A DNA stretch of 64,000 bases. It comes from Anthoceros angustus. Its lineage: Eukaryota > Streptophyta > Anthocerotopsida > Anthocerotales > Anthocerotaceae. Shown piece by piece: positions 11,618 to 22,913 of the stretch (its first letter is position 1; every line of letters starts with the position of its first letter). The notes beneath the pieces are model-generated. The model searched no databases and was not told the origin of the DNA. It saw nothing but the letters and a program-made list of their open reading frames with translations. Both the position numbers and the translations under genes were made by a program. The stretch spans positions 248,001 to 312,000 of the forward strand of contig VJWM01000068.1 of NCBI GenBank assembly GCA_010909165.1, in the 5' to 3' direction.

Positions 11618-12580
11618 TTGCTTATGCCCTTAGTATCTCCTTACCCTCGTATGTTTCTTGGGGTGCTCAGTTTTTTCATTCCTTCGGTTTATTTATGGAG
11701 TTGCCTTGGCTCTTGTTTTTGGGCGCCATTGTAAGATCCGTTCTTTTATAAAGCTATCTGATTAAGCGATAAACAAAAGTACTTCATTTTATTCTTTGTT
11801 TAATTTACAAGCTTCCAATTTTATAACGCCCGGCTTGGTGCCCTTTGTAAGTTGTCCCCATTCGCCCAGATAGGATTTCCCATCTCGTTCTTTTCATATA
11901 GTCTCCACATTCGTCTTTTATAAGCGGCAATCCAAGCATTGTACATGAACATAGAATAAGGACAAATACTTCCCCGAGGGTAGGTCTTTCACTCAGCTGC
12001 CTATTATATGCGTTGAATAACCCTCATAAATTTATCGAACGGATAAGTGTTACGATATTCATAATACAAAATTATTTTAATTGTTTAAATAATAAAAACA
12101 TGAGAAAAATTAGAACCGCAATTCTCGATGCGGTGTGATGAACGTCAAGCGCGTAATGTGATGCCGTCCAAATTGCGACACCGTTCGGAAACGGACGTTT
12201 CACAGCAACCGACGCCGACCCGGGCTTTTGAATCCTGCCTCCGTTCACCACCCGGGATTTTGGTAGGGAGTAGAATGCCCTCGGCTTCGTTGTTGACTCT
12301 CAAAGCATGGAATCGCAGGCAGCTGGCAGGCGAGTGCCGCCGTCCAAGGAAGATAAGCGCACCGAGCGATGGGTGCAGGATTGCGAGAAGCCTGCCTTCC
12401 GGATAGTGCCTGACGACTCCAAACCAACTGTCAGAGACCCTGTACGTACCCTTCCTTCCGTCTTCTGTTCTGTTGTCCTTTTACCCTCACAGTAACCTTG
12501 CTCCTACGAAGTTCTCTGAGCTGGAGAATTTTTTTTCCAAAGCTGTCTACTGCAGATCGCATTGAGACCGAACAGATTCT
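11607..12580 (+). repeat. Duplicated non-kinase block, copy 2
   Basis: Near-identical to 9750-10740. Unlike copy 1 it continues at its right end (after AACAGATTCTTTTGC) into sequence that leads naturally to the kinase locus, so it probably marks the original neighbourhood of the two blocks. Confidence 0.85.
12307..12441 (+). CDS. Unrecognised first-exon-like frame in duplicated block (copy 2)
   Basis: Identical in sequence to the exon-like frame at 10468-10602, with the same donor. This copy sits in what looks like the original context, but I could not find a convincing second exon in the following 700 bp before the receptor kinase promoter region. Confidence 0.35.
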
Positions 12581-13329
12581 TTTGCGACCTCCTCCAACAA
12601 AACCTCCTACAGAGTGGATGCGATGACCACCTGCAGAGTGGATGCAATGCTTTGTTGGAGGCAAGGATGTGCTCACTTTGACATGTTTCTGGCCAGGAGA
12701 ACATTGTAATGGATAGCTTTATAACGGCTACAGCATTAGCCAAGATTCGGAGAAGCTGACTGACGATTATGCCCTCCTCAACTCTTGTATTATTCAGACT
12801 GCAAATTTCCTCCTCCACTGGTGTAATTACAGTGCAAATTTCTAAAAACCCCATTTCTGTACACATGGGTTGCGAGTCCAGAAAAAGGGAGGACAGATTT
12901 TCATATCCTCAACAGCTACGTTCATGGAAAGGGACTGCAACAGATGAGCAACTGTGGTGGTGGTGCGTATGAGCATAGCACTGTCCTCGAGCTCACGATC
13001 TAAGCTGGTTCCATCGACAGTTCCATCGCTACCAAGCTAGCAAAGTGCATATTGTCGTTCAACAATCGAGGCTTCCAGCAACCTTTAGGGTCTGCCATGG
13101 TAATCGATAGAAGCGAGCCGCCCTGACATATGGTAGTTGGTCCCTCCACTTTACAAGGGCAGTGACGCTCCGTTTCAATCCCAGGGTCTCCACTTTTCAA
13201 TCTACTTCAACTGATTCTCTAGTGTACTACCACATACGAGAACTGCACGTAAGGTTGGCAAGCGCATCACGTCGATGTCAGTGGCGTGCGGACTTTTCTA
13301 GCCTAGTCAGTTATCAGCTTGACTACAAA
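12581..13329. other. Upstream region of the receptor-kinase locus
   Basis: This is non-coding as far as I can tell. It holds CAACAGATGA (12938-12947) and TCTGCCATG (13091-13099), the two short words at which later copies of the locus re-enter this region. The part from about 12948 recurs at 15719, and the part from about 13100 recurs at 17516. Confidence 0.5.
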
Positions 13330-13405
13330 CGCATGACGTTCACCCGATTTTGGCAAGCCCCGACCAGACCATGCTCTGAGGGGCTTCGTCTGAGGCAGGC
13401 TCTAT
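13330..13405 (+). repeat. 75-bp module shared with the 845-bp tandem repeat
   Basis: This segment, from CGCATGACGTTCACC to GCAGGCTCTA, recurs in direct orientation at 16103-16176 and 17747-17820. It also occurs as the reverse complement at 32014-32088 and 32858-32932, where the flanking sequence is unrelated. The copies differ by one base at the AAGCC(C/A)CGACC position. Confidence 0.8.
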
Positions 13406-13463
13406 GACAGGAGCAGAAGGCAGGCCGCGTGAGCCCTTTTGAGACTTTGAGGAGAAAGGGAAC

Positions 13464-14875
13464 TTGCGCCCGTCTCCTGCACTTCGCCAGCCATGCACAC
13501 AAGTTGGTTGTCTGCGCACTGGGTGCAGCAAATTTTTGTTCTGGTGTGCCTCTTCATTCGACGGCAGTAGTATAAGCTGGTTCGTGGCAGGAGCTAACAA
13601 AACTGCACTTGAGGTTCCTACTTGCTCCTTTTGTATCAATGCTCTGGGTGCCAATGTGCATCCCAACTTCACACAGCTCAACGTCTCCATATACAGGTGC
13701 CTCAAGTTTGATGAAAACGAGCTATGGGGATATGTCAACACAACTCTGCGGCTGCAAGACAGGACCGGCCAGATTCCGTGCCTAGAGGCGTCCTCGAGGC
13801 AGCCAGAGGCATACAATATCTCGACAATCTCCGCATAGCTGCATGTGACGAATCCCTCAACAGCAATGGTTCTTCGATTCCGAGAGCACGATTCGCAGCG
13901 GGCTGAAAACTTCGGATGGAGAGAACCTGTTCATGGTGCAAGAGCTCCAGCCCGTGGCTCAGAACCTCTCTATACAATATCGGCAGCTCAGACGGCTTCG
14001 ATGCTTCTGCTGACTTCCTGTCCTCTTAGTTCACTCTTCTTCCTGTGCCTAACTACATGTCTTTCCTGTCGTTGAGGGATCCGGAAGCTTCCAGTCGAAC
14101 TTGGTTCAAAATGGTGGGTTTGAGAAAAGCACACTTCTCCCGGCGAACCCAGACTTTTATGACGGGAGATCTTTCCTCTGTGTGAATGGGCCATTCTACA
14201 CGCTCCGAAGCTGGTTCCAAGAGAAAGCCGGGTACCAGCAGATGGAAATTTCAGCCTCCTCATGAGCAAGAGTGCCTCCATCAACCAGACCATTCCTGCT
14301 ATACAAGGCTCGGAGTATCTTCTCACATTCTGTGTCTGGTTACATCGGCCATGATGCTGATACCGAGCACTTCCAGCCCTGCACCAATGAATCGACTAAT
14401 CCAGCGTATGTCACTGCAAATGCACAAACATTCGGGTCAGTAAAACATTCCAAGCATCTGGAGACAGGAAATGGACGACCGAAAAGCTGCCATTCATAGC
14501 CGTCGGCAACTCTACAATGATTGTTTTCGGAGTCTCATACGGGAATGACAACTGTGGACCACTCATAGATGCTGTCACAGTTTCCCTCAAACCAGCATTA
14601 CCATCTTGGTTTACCAGGACGAGAATCCTCGCACGATGTATAGCAGGGCTAGCTACATTGCTACTGCTGATGGCAGTCCCTGCTCTTGTTCTCAAGGGCA
14701 AAAGCTACTACACAACCTACGCACTTGCCAAACGATATGAGCTCGACCAAGAGCGACGTGTACAGCTACGCCGTGGTGGTTCTGGAGATCATCACCGGGC
14801 AGCAAGCCATCATCAACAGCGACCTGCTGGCCCGAGCGTGAGCTCGCCTTCATCAGGCATTCTCGAAGGACGCTG
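13464..14875 (+). pseudogene. Receptor-like kinase copy B (kinase domain deleted)
   Basis: It contains the signal-peptide-like start (MHTSWLSAHWVQQ at 13493), the Cys-rich module (TCSFCINALG; IYRCLKFDENELWGY), the DUF642-like module ending in CGPLIDAV, and the transmembrane segment (CIAGLATLLLLMAVPALVL). After KRYELDQ it jumps to the C-terminal part of the kinase. Compared with copy D, 672 bp are missing between two ACCAAG words (19162-19167 and 19834-19839 in D), which removes the glycine loop through the catalytic and DFG motifs. Membrane-anchored ectodomain sequence remains, but frames are interrupted as in the sister copies. Confidence 0.7.
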
Positions 14876-15708
14876 AGGATTTCTGAGCAACGTGTCATCT
14901 TGTTGAAGGCACAGACGCGCAAATGAAAGCTTTACGAGCACATTATTCTCTGTTTGTATGTATGTAGGTACTGTGCATATGCAGGCAGTAACGCAAGAAT
15001 AGCTGCCTTTGTGAAAGCGCGGTCCGCCAAGTACGGTACAAGAGCGTTGGCCGCGGGCGTTTTGCCTTCGGTTCTGTTACGATGATGAGTCCGTTTAAAA
15101 TCAAGAGCGATTCTTGGGCAAGATCGGCGCTTCCTGGAAGCCTAATATTCTCCAGGCTGCGCCGGTTGTGAAGAATTTCGGCGCGCAATTGTTGTGGTTT
15201 CGTGTTCCGGGATTAGGCTTTATGGCCAGTGGTAAGGAGCATGGGTGGAAGATCACGCGTTTGGAGCCGCAGCTCCAGGTTAGATCCTTTCCGTTGTCTT
15301 GATGCCTGGTTGCGTGAGTTCTCGGCAGGAGGCTGCGGATGGGGTTTCAGGAGGTTCAATTGCGTGGCAACTGCGTGGCTAAGGTTTTGTTGTGCGTGCA
15401 GGTCTGACGTGATGTCAAGGATCAGGAAGCTGGCGCGGTTTCGGCGTAGGATTCAATGGCATCATCGTCTGTCGGATCGCAGGATGGTCGGTTGAGATCT
15501 GCCAGGTTTTGGCCTGCAATCCTGAGTTCCTTAGCAGATCGGAGGTGGTGAATCTGCTGTGTTGTGTTCCATGGCGTCTCCTGTGGAGGCCATGACAGCT
15601 GTTGTCTCATCTCTGCAGTGGGGCTTTCTTCACGATGACTGACTAGGTAAGCGTATCGGTGACCTATTTTTTCCTGGCATGCTTGATAGAATGTAGCTGT
15701 TGTGAAGT

Positions 15709-17184
15709 TCCAACAGATGAGCAACTGTGGTGGTGGTGCGTATGAGCATAGCACTGTCCTCGAGCTCACGATCTAAGCTGGTTCCATCGACAGTTCCATC
15801 GCTACCAAGCTAGCAAAGTGCATATTGTCGTTCAACAATCGAGGCTTCCAGCAACCTTTAGGGTCTGCCATGGTAATCGATAGAAGCGAGCCGCCCTGAC
15901 ATATGGTAGTTGGTCCCTCCACTTTACAAGGGCAGTGACGCTCCGTTTCAATCCCAGGGTCTCCACTTTTCAATCTACTTCAACTGATTCTCTAGTGTAC
16001 TACCACATACGAGAACTGCACGTAAGGTTGGCAAGCGCATCACGTCGATGTCAGTGGCGTGCGGACTTTTCTAGCCTAGTCAGTTATCAGCTTGACTACA
16101 AACGCATGACGTTCACCCGATTTTGGCAAGCCCGACCAGACCATGCTCTGAGGGGCTTCGTCTGAGGCAGGCTCTATGACAGGAGCAGAAGGCAGGCCGC
16201 GTGAGCCCTTTTGAGACTTTGAGGAGAAAGGGAACTTGCGCCCGTCTCCTGCACTTCGCCAGCCATGCACACAAGTTGGTTGTCTGCGCACTGGGTGCAG
16301 CAAATTTTTGTTCTGGTGTGCCTCTTCATTCGACGGCAGTAGTATAAGCTGGTTCGTGGCAGGAGCTAACAAAACTGCACTTGAGGTTCCTACTTGCTCC
16401 TTTTGTATCAATGCTCTGGGTGCCAATGTGCATCCCAACTTCACACAGCTCAACGTCTCCATATACAGGTGCCTCAAGTTTGATGAAAACGAGCTATGGG
16501 GATATGTCAACACAACTCTGCGGCTGCAAGACAGGACCGGCCAGATTCCGTGCCTAGAGGCGTCCTCGAGGCAGCCAGAGGCATACAATATCTCGACAAT
16601 CTCCGCATAGCTGCATGTGACGAATCCCTCAACAGCAATGGTTCTTCGATTCCGAGAGCACGATTCGCAGCGGGCTGAAAACTTCGGATGGAGAGAACCT
16701 GTTCATGGTGCAAGAGCTCCAGCCCGTGGCTCAGAACCTCTCCTATACAATATCGGCAGCTCAGACGGCTTCGATGCTTCTGCTGACTTCCTGTCCTCTT
16801 AGTTCACTCTTCTTCCTGTGCCTAACTACATGTCTTTCCTGTCGTTGAGGATCCGGAAGCTTCCGGTCGAACTTGGTTCAAAATGGTGGGTTTGAGAAAA
16901 GCACACTTCTCCCAGCGAACCCAGACTTTTATGACGGGAGATCTTTCCTCTGTGTGAATGGGCCATTCTACACGCTCCGAAGCTGGTTCCAAGAGAAAGC
17001 CGGGTACCAGCAGATGGAAATTTCAGCCTCCTCATGAGCAAGAGTGCCTCCATCAACCAGACCATTCCTGCTATACAAGGCTCAGGTATCTTCTCACATT
17101 CTGTGTCTGGTTACATCGGCCATGATGCTGATACCGAGCACTTCCAGCCCTGCACCAATGAATCGACTAATCCAGCGTATGTCA
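15709..17184 (+). pseudogene. Receptor-like kinase copy C (truncated before the membrane segment)
   Basis: The copy begins in upstream sequence at CAACAGATGA (equivalent to 12938) and runs through the 75-bp module and the ectodomain (124-aa frame at 16236-16610, identical to that in B and D). It stops inside the DUF642-like part at GTATGTCAC, where it jumps to sequence normally about 2 kb downstream of the gene. It shares GAGGATCCGG and CCCAGCGAAC with copy D, so C and D are sister copies. Confidence 0.75.
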
Positions 17185-17515
17185 CATCTGTTGCTGCAGT
17201 TTTTCATGGCGGGATTTCATGTCCTTCGAACACAAATGACAGACCTCGCAATGGCTACCTCGATTGAGTTGCTTCGAGGGCTTTCATGGCCAGAAGAATT
17301 TCCTCGTCAGCCATAACTCTGGCCTTATGGGGATACAGTGTACATACATTCCAGGCAGACAAAACTCTCACGAGTTTCACTACTTTTCTGTGAGAGCTGT
17401 GTCGCCGTTATCCCTGTCATGGGTTACGGTTGTTACGGTTGAACAAAACTTCAATGACTGCTTACTGAATAGTATATCTTTGCATCTACGGAAACTTTGA
17501 CATGAAATCTGCCAT
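17176..17515 (+). repeat. Displaced copy of the kinase locus 3' flank
   Basis: About 330 bp matching 20880-21225. It is entered through GTATGTCAC and left through TCTGCCATG, after which copy D begins. It contains no coding sequence that I recognise. Confidence 0.75.
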
Positions 17516-17879
17516 GGTAATCGATAGAAGCGAGCCGCCCTGACATATGGTAGTTGGTCCCTCCACTTTACAAGGGCAGTGACGCTCCGTTTCAATCCCA
17601 GGGTCTCCACTTTTCAATCTACTTCAACTGATTCTCTAGTGTACTACCACATACGAGAACTGCACGTAAGGTTGGCAAGCGCATCACGTCGATGTCAGTG
17701 GCGTGCGGACTTTTCTAGCCTAGTCAGTTATCAGCTTGACTACAAACGCATGACGTTCACCCGATTTTGGCAAGCCCGACCAGACCATGCTCTGAGGGGC
17801 TTCGTCTGAGGCAGGCTCTATGACAGGAGCAGAAGGCAGGCCGCGTGAGCCCTTTTGAGACTTTGAGGAGAAAGGGAAC

Positions 17880-19929
17880 TTGCGCCCGTCTCCTGCACTT
17901 CGCCAGCCATGCACACAAGTTGGTTGTCTGCGCACTGGGTGCAGCAAATTTTTGTTCTGGTGTGCCTCTTCATTCGACGGCAGTAGTATAAGCTGGTTCG
18001 TGGCAGGAGCTAACAAAACTGCACTTGAGGTTCCTACTTGCTCCTTTTGTATCAATGCTCTGGGTGCCAATGTGCATCCCAACTTCACACAGCTCAACGT
18101 CTCCATATACAGGTGCCTCAAGTTTGATGAAAACGAGCTATGGGGATATGTCAACACAACTCTGCGGCTGCAAGACAGGACCGGCCAGATTCCGTGCCTA
18201 GAGGCGTCCTCGAGGCAGCCAGAGGCATACAATATCTCGACAATCTCCGCATAGCTGCATGTGACGAATCCCTCAACAGCAATGGTTCTTCGATTCCGAG
18301 AGCACGATTCGCAGCGGGCTGAAAACTTCGGATGGAGAGAACCTGTTCATGGTGCAAGAGCTCCAGCCCGTGGCTCAGAACCTCTCCTATACAATATCGG
18401 CAGCTCAGACGGCTTCGATGCTTCTGCTGACTTCCTGTCCTCTTAGTTCACTCTTCTTCCTGTGCCTAACTACATGTCTTTCCTGTCGTTGAGGATCCGG
18501 AAGCTTCCGGTCGAACTTGGTTCAAAATGGTGGGTTTGAGAAAAGCACACTTCTCCCAGCGAACCCAGACTTTTATGACGGGAGATCTTTCCTCTGTGTG
18601 AATGGGCCATTCTACACGCTCCGAAGCTGGTTCCAAGAGAAAGCCGGGTACCAGCAGATGGAAATTTCAGCCTCCTCATGAGCAAGAGTGCCTCCATCAA
18701 CCAGACCATTCCTGCTATACAAGGCTCGGAGTATCTTCTCACATTCTGTGTCTGGTTACATCGGCCATGATGCTGATACCGAGCACTTCCAGCCCTGCAC
18801 CAATGAATCGACTAATCCAGCGTATGTCACTGCAAATGCACAAACATTCGGGTCAGTAAAACATTCCAAGCATCTGGAGACAGGAAATGGACGACCGAAA
18901 AGCTGCCATTCATAGCCGTCGGCAACTCTACAATGATTGTTTTCGGAGTCTCATACGGGAATGACAACTGTGGACCACTCATAGATGCTGTCACAGTTTC
19001 CCTCAAACCAGCATTACCATCTTGGTTTACCAGGACGAGAATCCTCGCACGATGTATAGCAGGGCTAGCTACATTGCTACTGCTGATGGCAGTCCCTGCT
19101 CTTGTTCTCAAGGGCAAAAGCTACTACACAACCTACGCACTTGCCAAACGATATGAGCTCGACCAAGGAAAGATGTACACCTGGAGGGAGATCAAGAGGA
19201 GCACCAAGAATTTCACCACAGTGATAGGGGGAGGGGGCTTCGGCATGGTCTACAAAGCAGAATTCGCAGATGGAACAGAGGGAGCAGCCAAGGTGGAGAA
19301 ACGACAGAAGAGGCGAACGAGTCAGTTTTCCAGAGAAGTGGCTGTCCTGCAGCAACTTCATCACCGGAACCTTGTGAACCTACTTGGCGTGTAGTTGAAA
19401 AAGGGTAGGATACTCGGCCCTCACCCTTGCAATCTCCATTCACCACCGCAGCTCTAATCACGAGGCTTCACCTGCAGGAATGCACATCCTGGTGTTCCAA
19501 TACATACCGAATGGCAGACTTCATCCTAGCGACAGTCCAAGTTCCGAAGCCAGAAACAAGCCCATCCTGCCATGGAGCTCCAGAATGAAGATATGCTACC
19601 ACGTGGCCTGCGCTCTGGAGTACCTGCACCACGACATAACCCCTCCCATCGTGCACAGGGATGTGCAATCTGCCAACATCCTCCTCACAGCCACAGACTC
19701 CGCCAAGCTAGCAGACTTCGGCCTCTCCAAAGCGGCTCCAGCAAATGCCAGCGCCTTCCAGTCCATCCAGACCGACGTCAAGGGCTCCTTAGGTTACCTG
19801 GACCCCAAGTACGTCCGCTCCGGCATCTTCTCCACCAAGAGCGACGTGTACAGCTACGCCGTGGTGGTTCTGGAGATCATCACCGGGCAGCAAGCCATCA
19901 TCAACAGCGACCTGCTGGCCCGAGCGTGA
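17880..19929 (+). pseudogene. Receptor-like kinase copy D (DUF642-like ectodomain, kinase truncated)
   Basis: The most complete copy. In order: a hydrophobic N-terminal start at 17909; a Cys-rich module (17980-18254); a DUF642/galactose-binding-like module (18510-19010) with NLVQNGGFEK and the diagnostic CGPLIDAV near 18969; a membrane segment at about 19044-19100; then a Ser/Thr kinase of plant receptor type. Kinase exon 1 runs to about 19388 (GGGGFGMVYKA glycine loop, AAKV for the ATP lysine). A GT-AG intron spans about 19389-19477. Exon 2 (19478-19929) has HRDVQSANILL near 19653, DFGLS at 19713 and GSLGYLDPKY. Catalytic residues look intact, but the frame ends in the C-lobe after EIITGQQAII, so the last helices are missing. 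The ectodomain frames are broken at positions shared by all copies, by introns or old frameshifts. It would be a plasma-membrane receptor acting at the cell wall if functional. Confidence 0.65.
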
Positions 19930-21225
19930 GCTCGCCTTCATCAGGCATTCTCGAAGGACGCTGAGGATTTCTGAGCAACGTGTCATCTTGTTGAAGGCAC
20001 AGACGCGCAAATGAAAGCTTTTACGAGCACATTATTCTCTGTTTGTATGTATGTAGGTACTGTGCATATGCAGGCAGTAACGCAAGAATAGCTGCCTTTG
20101 TGAAAGCGCGGTCCGCCAAGTACGGTACAAGAGCGTTGGCCGCGGGCGTTTTGCCTTCGGTTCTGTTACGATGATGAGTCCGTTTAAAATCAAGAGCGAT
20201 TCTTGGGCAAGATCGGCGCTTCCTGGAAGCCTAATATTCTCCAGGCTGCGCCGGTTGTGAAGAATTTCGGCGCGCAATTGTTGTGGTTTCGTGTTCCGGG
20301 ATTAGGCTTTATGGCCAGTGGTAAGGAGCATGGGTGGAAGATCACGCTGTGTTTGGAGCCGCAGCTCCGTTTCCAGGTTAGATCCTTTCCCGTTGTCTTG
20401 ATGCCTGGTTGCGTGAGTTCTCGGCAGGAGGCTGCGGATGGGGTTTCGGGAGGTTCAATTGGTGGCAACTGCGTGGCTAAGGTTTTGTTGTGCGTGCAGG
20501 TCTGACGTGTGATGTCAAGGATCGGGAAGCTGGCGCGGTTTCGGCATGGGATTCAATGGCATCATCGTCTGTCGGATCGCAGGATGGTCGGTTGAGATCT
20601 GCCAGGTTTTGGCCTGCAATCCTGAGTTCCTTAGCAGATCGGAGGTGGTGAATCTGCTGTGTTGTGTTCCATGGCGTCTCCTGTGGAGGGCCATGACAGC
20701 TGTTGTCTCATCTCTGCAGTGGGGCTTTCTTCACGATGACTGACTAGGTAAGCGTATCGGTGACCTATTTTTTCCTGGCAAGCATGCTTGGATAGAATGT
20801 AGGCCGTTGTGAAGTTCCAACAGATGACTGGCTCTCAAGTGTGTGCTACGTTGGAATGTGCTTGAGGAATGTTTTTGATGTATGTCACATCTGTTGCTGC
20901 AGTTTTTCATGGCGGGATTTCATGTCCTTCGAACACAAATGACAGACCTCGCAATGGCTACCTCGATTGAGTTGCTTCGAGGGCTTTCATGGCCAGAAGA
21001 ATTTCCTCGTCAGCCCATAACTCTGGCCTTATGTGTGGGGATACAGTGTACATACATTCCAAGGCAGACAAAAACTCTCACGAGTTTCACTACTTTTCTG
21101 TGAGAGCTGTGTCGCCGTTATCCCTGTCATGGGTTACGGTTGTTACGGTTGAACAAACTTCAATGACTGCTTACTGAATAGTATATCTTTGCATCTACGG
21201 AAACTTTGACATGAAATCTGCCATG
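19930..21225. other. 3' flank of receptor-kinase copy D
   Basis: Non-coding; its first 880 bp are repeated after copy B (14830-15718) and 20880-21225 is repeated at 17184-17515. It holds the parental words CAACAGATGA (20819-20828), GTATGTCAC (20880-20888) and TCTGCCATG (about 21217-21225), used at the array junctions. Confidence 0.6.
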
Positions 21226-21409
21226 TCTGCGTTTTGTATATATTTACTGCATGCGATTTCCAAAGCTGCATCTCTCAACTTCGAAATCCGGTCCTATGGT
21301 GACTCTCCACCTCTGACACGAGGGTGTCCTATGACCAGCAGACGAGATCTGAGATTCCCTCAACCCTAGGTGAGAATTTCGAGACATCTGAACTGCTGTT
21401 GCAACCCAT

Positions 21410-21775
21410 GCTAGGACAAGGCCCTTGTCCCCAATCGCAACCGCCGTGGAGAAAACGTTGGAGGCCAAGGTGGATGCCAGGAGACAGAAGACTATGCCAG
21501 GAGACTATGGCGCTTACAAGGCTGCACAGCCAAGGACCCTGTTGCGTTGGCGTGTGGAGTGCACACATAGAAGAGATGCTGTTGAACCAGAAATGGCTAA
21601 AGATGCCCTGATCAGCAGTGGAGTCCTGGCTTACGGTTAAACCGGATCTCTATAATGGGCGATCCGAAGAGCAGTTTGGAACATGGAAGGAAAACTCCAT
21701 ACATGAGACTGGCCAGAGAGATTTGCATGGAACTTAGCGGATTCCCGTAGACACTCGATCTGTTCTAAACACAGC
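21410..21775 (+). pseudogene. Bet v 1/PR-10-like pseudogene with the middle deleted
   Basis: It matches the intact gene at 22914-23642. The N-terminal strand (TLEAKVDARR) is joined directly to the late part of the protein (KAAQPRTLLRWRVECTHRRDA), so about 150 codons, including the conserved GLVESVEY and GSIKIVKYG segment, are gone. Frames are shifted afterwards, though the C-terminal DNA remains recognisable to about 21775 (GAGACTGGCCAGA and ACACTCGA words). It lies in the older tandem unit 21100-22500. Confidence 0.7.
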
Positions 21776-22913
21776 CTGATTCACAAGGGCCGAACTTTTG
21801 AGTCAGTTCTTTCAAAAACTCCTGCATGATTCTAGAGTGATTCTGGATGAGACATCACAATACAGATATCACAACGAGAAGGTCAGCAACGACAGATGCA
21901 GAACATCTTGTTGCAACGCCCTGAGAAGTTATGTTTTCTTTGACGTCTGTGTTGGGACCCAGCAGGCTATTCAGTGAGAAACAGACAGAGCGCGCCCAAG
22001 GTTATGAAACGTTCTTGCCTTGTGGAGAGAGGCCTGAGAAGGACCCAATATGTCGAGCACCTCAGGTAGAGTGCCGCAATATCATTCAACTCAGCCAGTC
22101 GTCTTTTCCACGACAACACCTTCGTCGACGACCTCGACGGAGCATTACTGCATGACAAGCATAAAACCCTTGAGCCCTTCATACACCTCTGCGCCCGCCT
22201 AATCCATGCCAGAACAAATGCATACCTACAGGGCCTCCCATCTTGTCCTCCCTTCGATGACGTTGGGAAGTTTGTTTCGCAAGGCTTCCTTTATTTTGCA
22301 AGGCTCCCCAATCGGTGGGTTCTGCTAGAGGGCTTATTGTCTCAGCTGTTTCCATACCAGGGTTTGGTGAGGAAGGCTGTTCGAAGCTGGTAACCCTGCA
22401 TCTCGTCATAACCCACCCCTCATCCATCAAGCTAAACCTGCCCGCTCCATCTTCGGCTGCTGGAAATAACTGCGTCCTAAAAACCTTCCCTATTCTCTAG
22501 TGAGGACTGCGCGCCGTTATCCCGGTCATGGGCCATGGTTGTTACGGCTGAACAACCTTCCATGACTGCTTTCTGAGTAGAAGTTCTTTGCGTCTGCGGA
22601 AACTTGACATGAAATCTGCCATGTCTGCGTGTGCAGTTATCTCCTGTACGTGAATTACAAAGCGGCATCTGTCACCTTCCCAGGTGGAGAGGCAATATTA
22701 CACGAATTTGTCTTGTTGGAGACACTCTCGTGTCTCCAACGAACCGGCAGATGCGACAATTTCGACATATATACCTGAACTGCGAATTGCAACCCATGCC
22801 AACACAAGGCTCTTGTCCCCTCCCGCAACTGGATGCCCTAGTCGGCTTGCCGATGTGAAGAGCAAGCTCACATGCTGGCCTCAAACAGTTGAACACCGCT
22901 GGAGCTCAGCAAG
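21776..22913. other. PR-10 cluster spacer (duplicated flanks)
   Basis: Segments here pair with flanks of the second PR-10 unit: 21950-22210 with 24180-24480, and 22501-22720 with 21100-21340. They are diverged by roughly one base in six by eye, so this tandem duplication is older than the receptor-kinase array. No separate gene is recognised. Confidence 0.5.
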
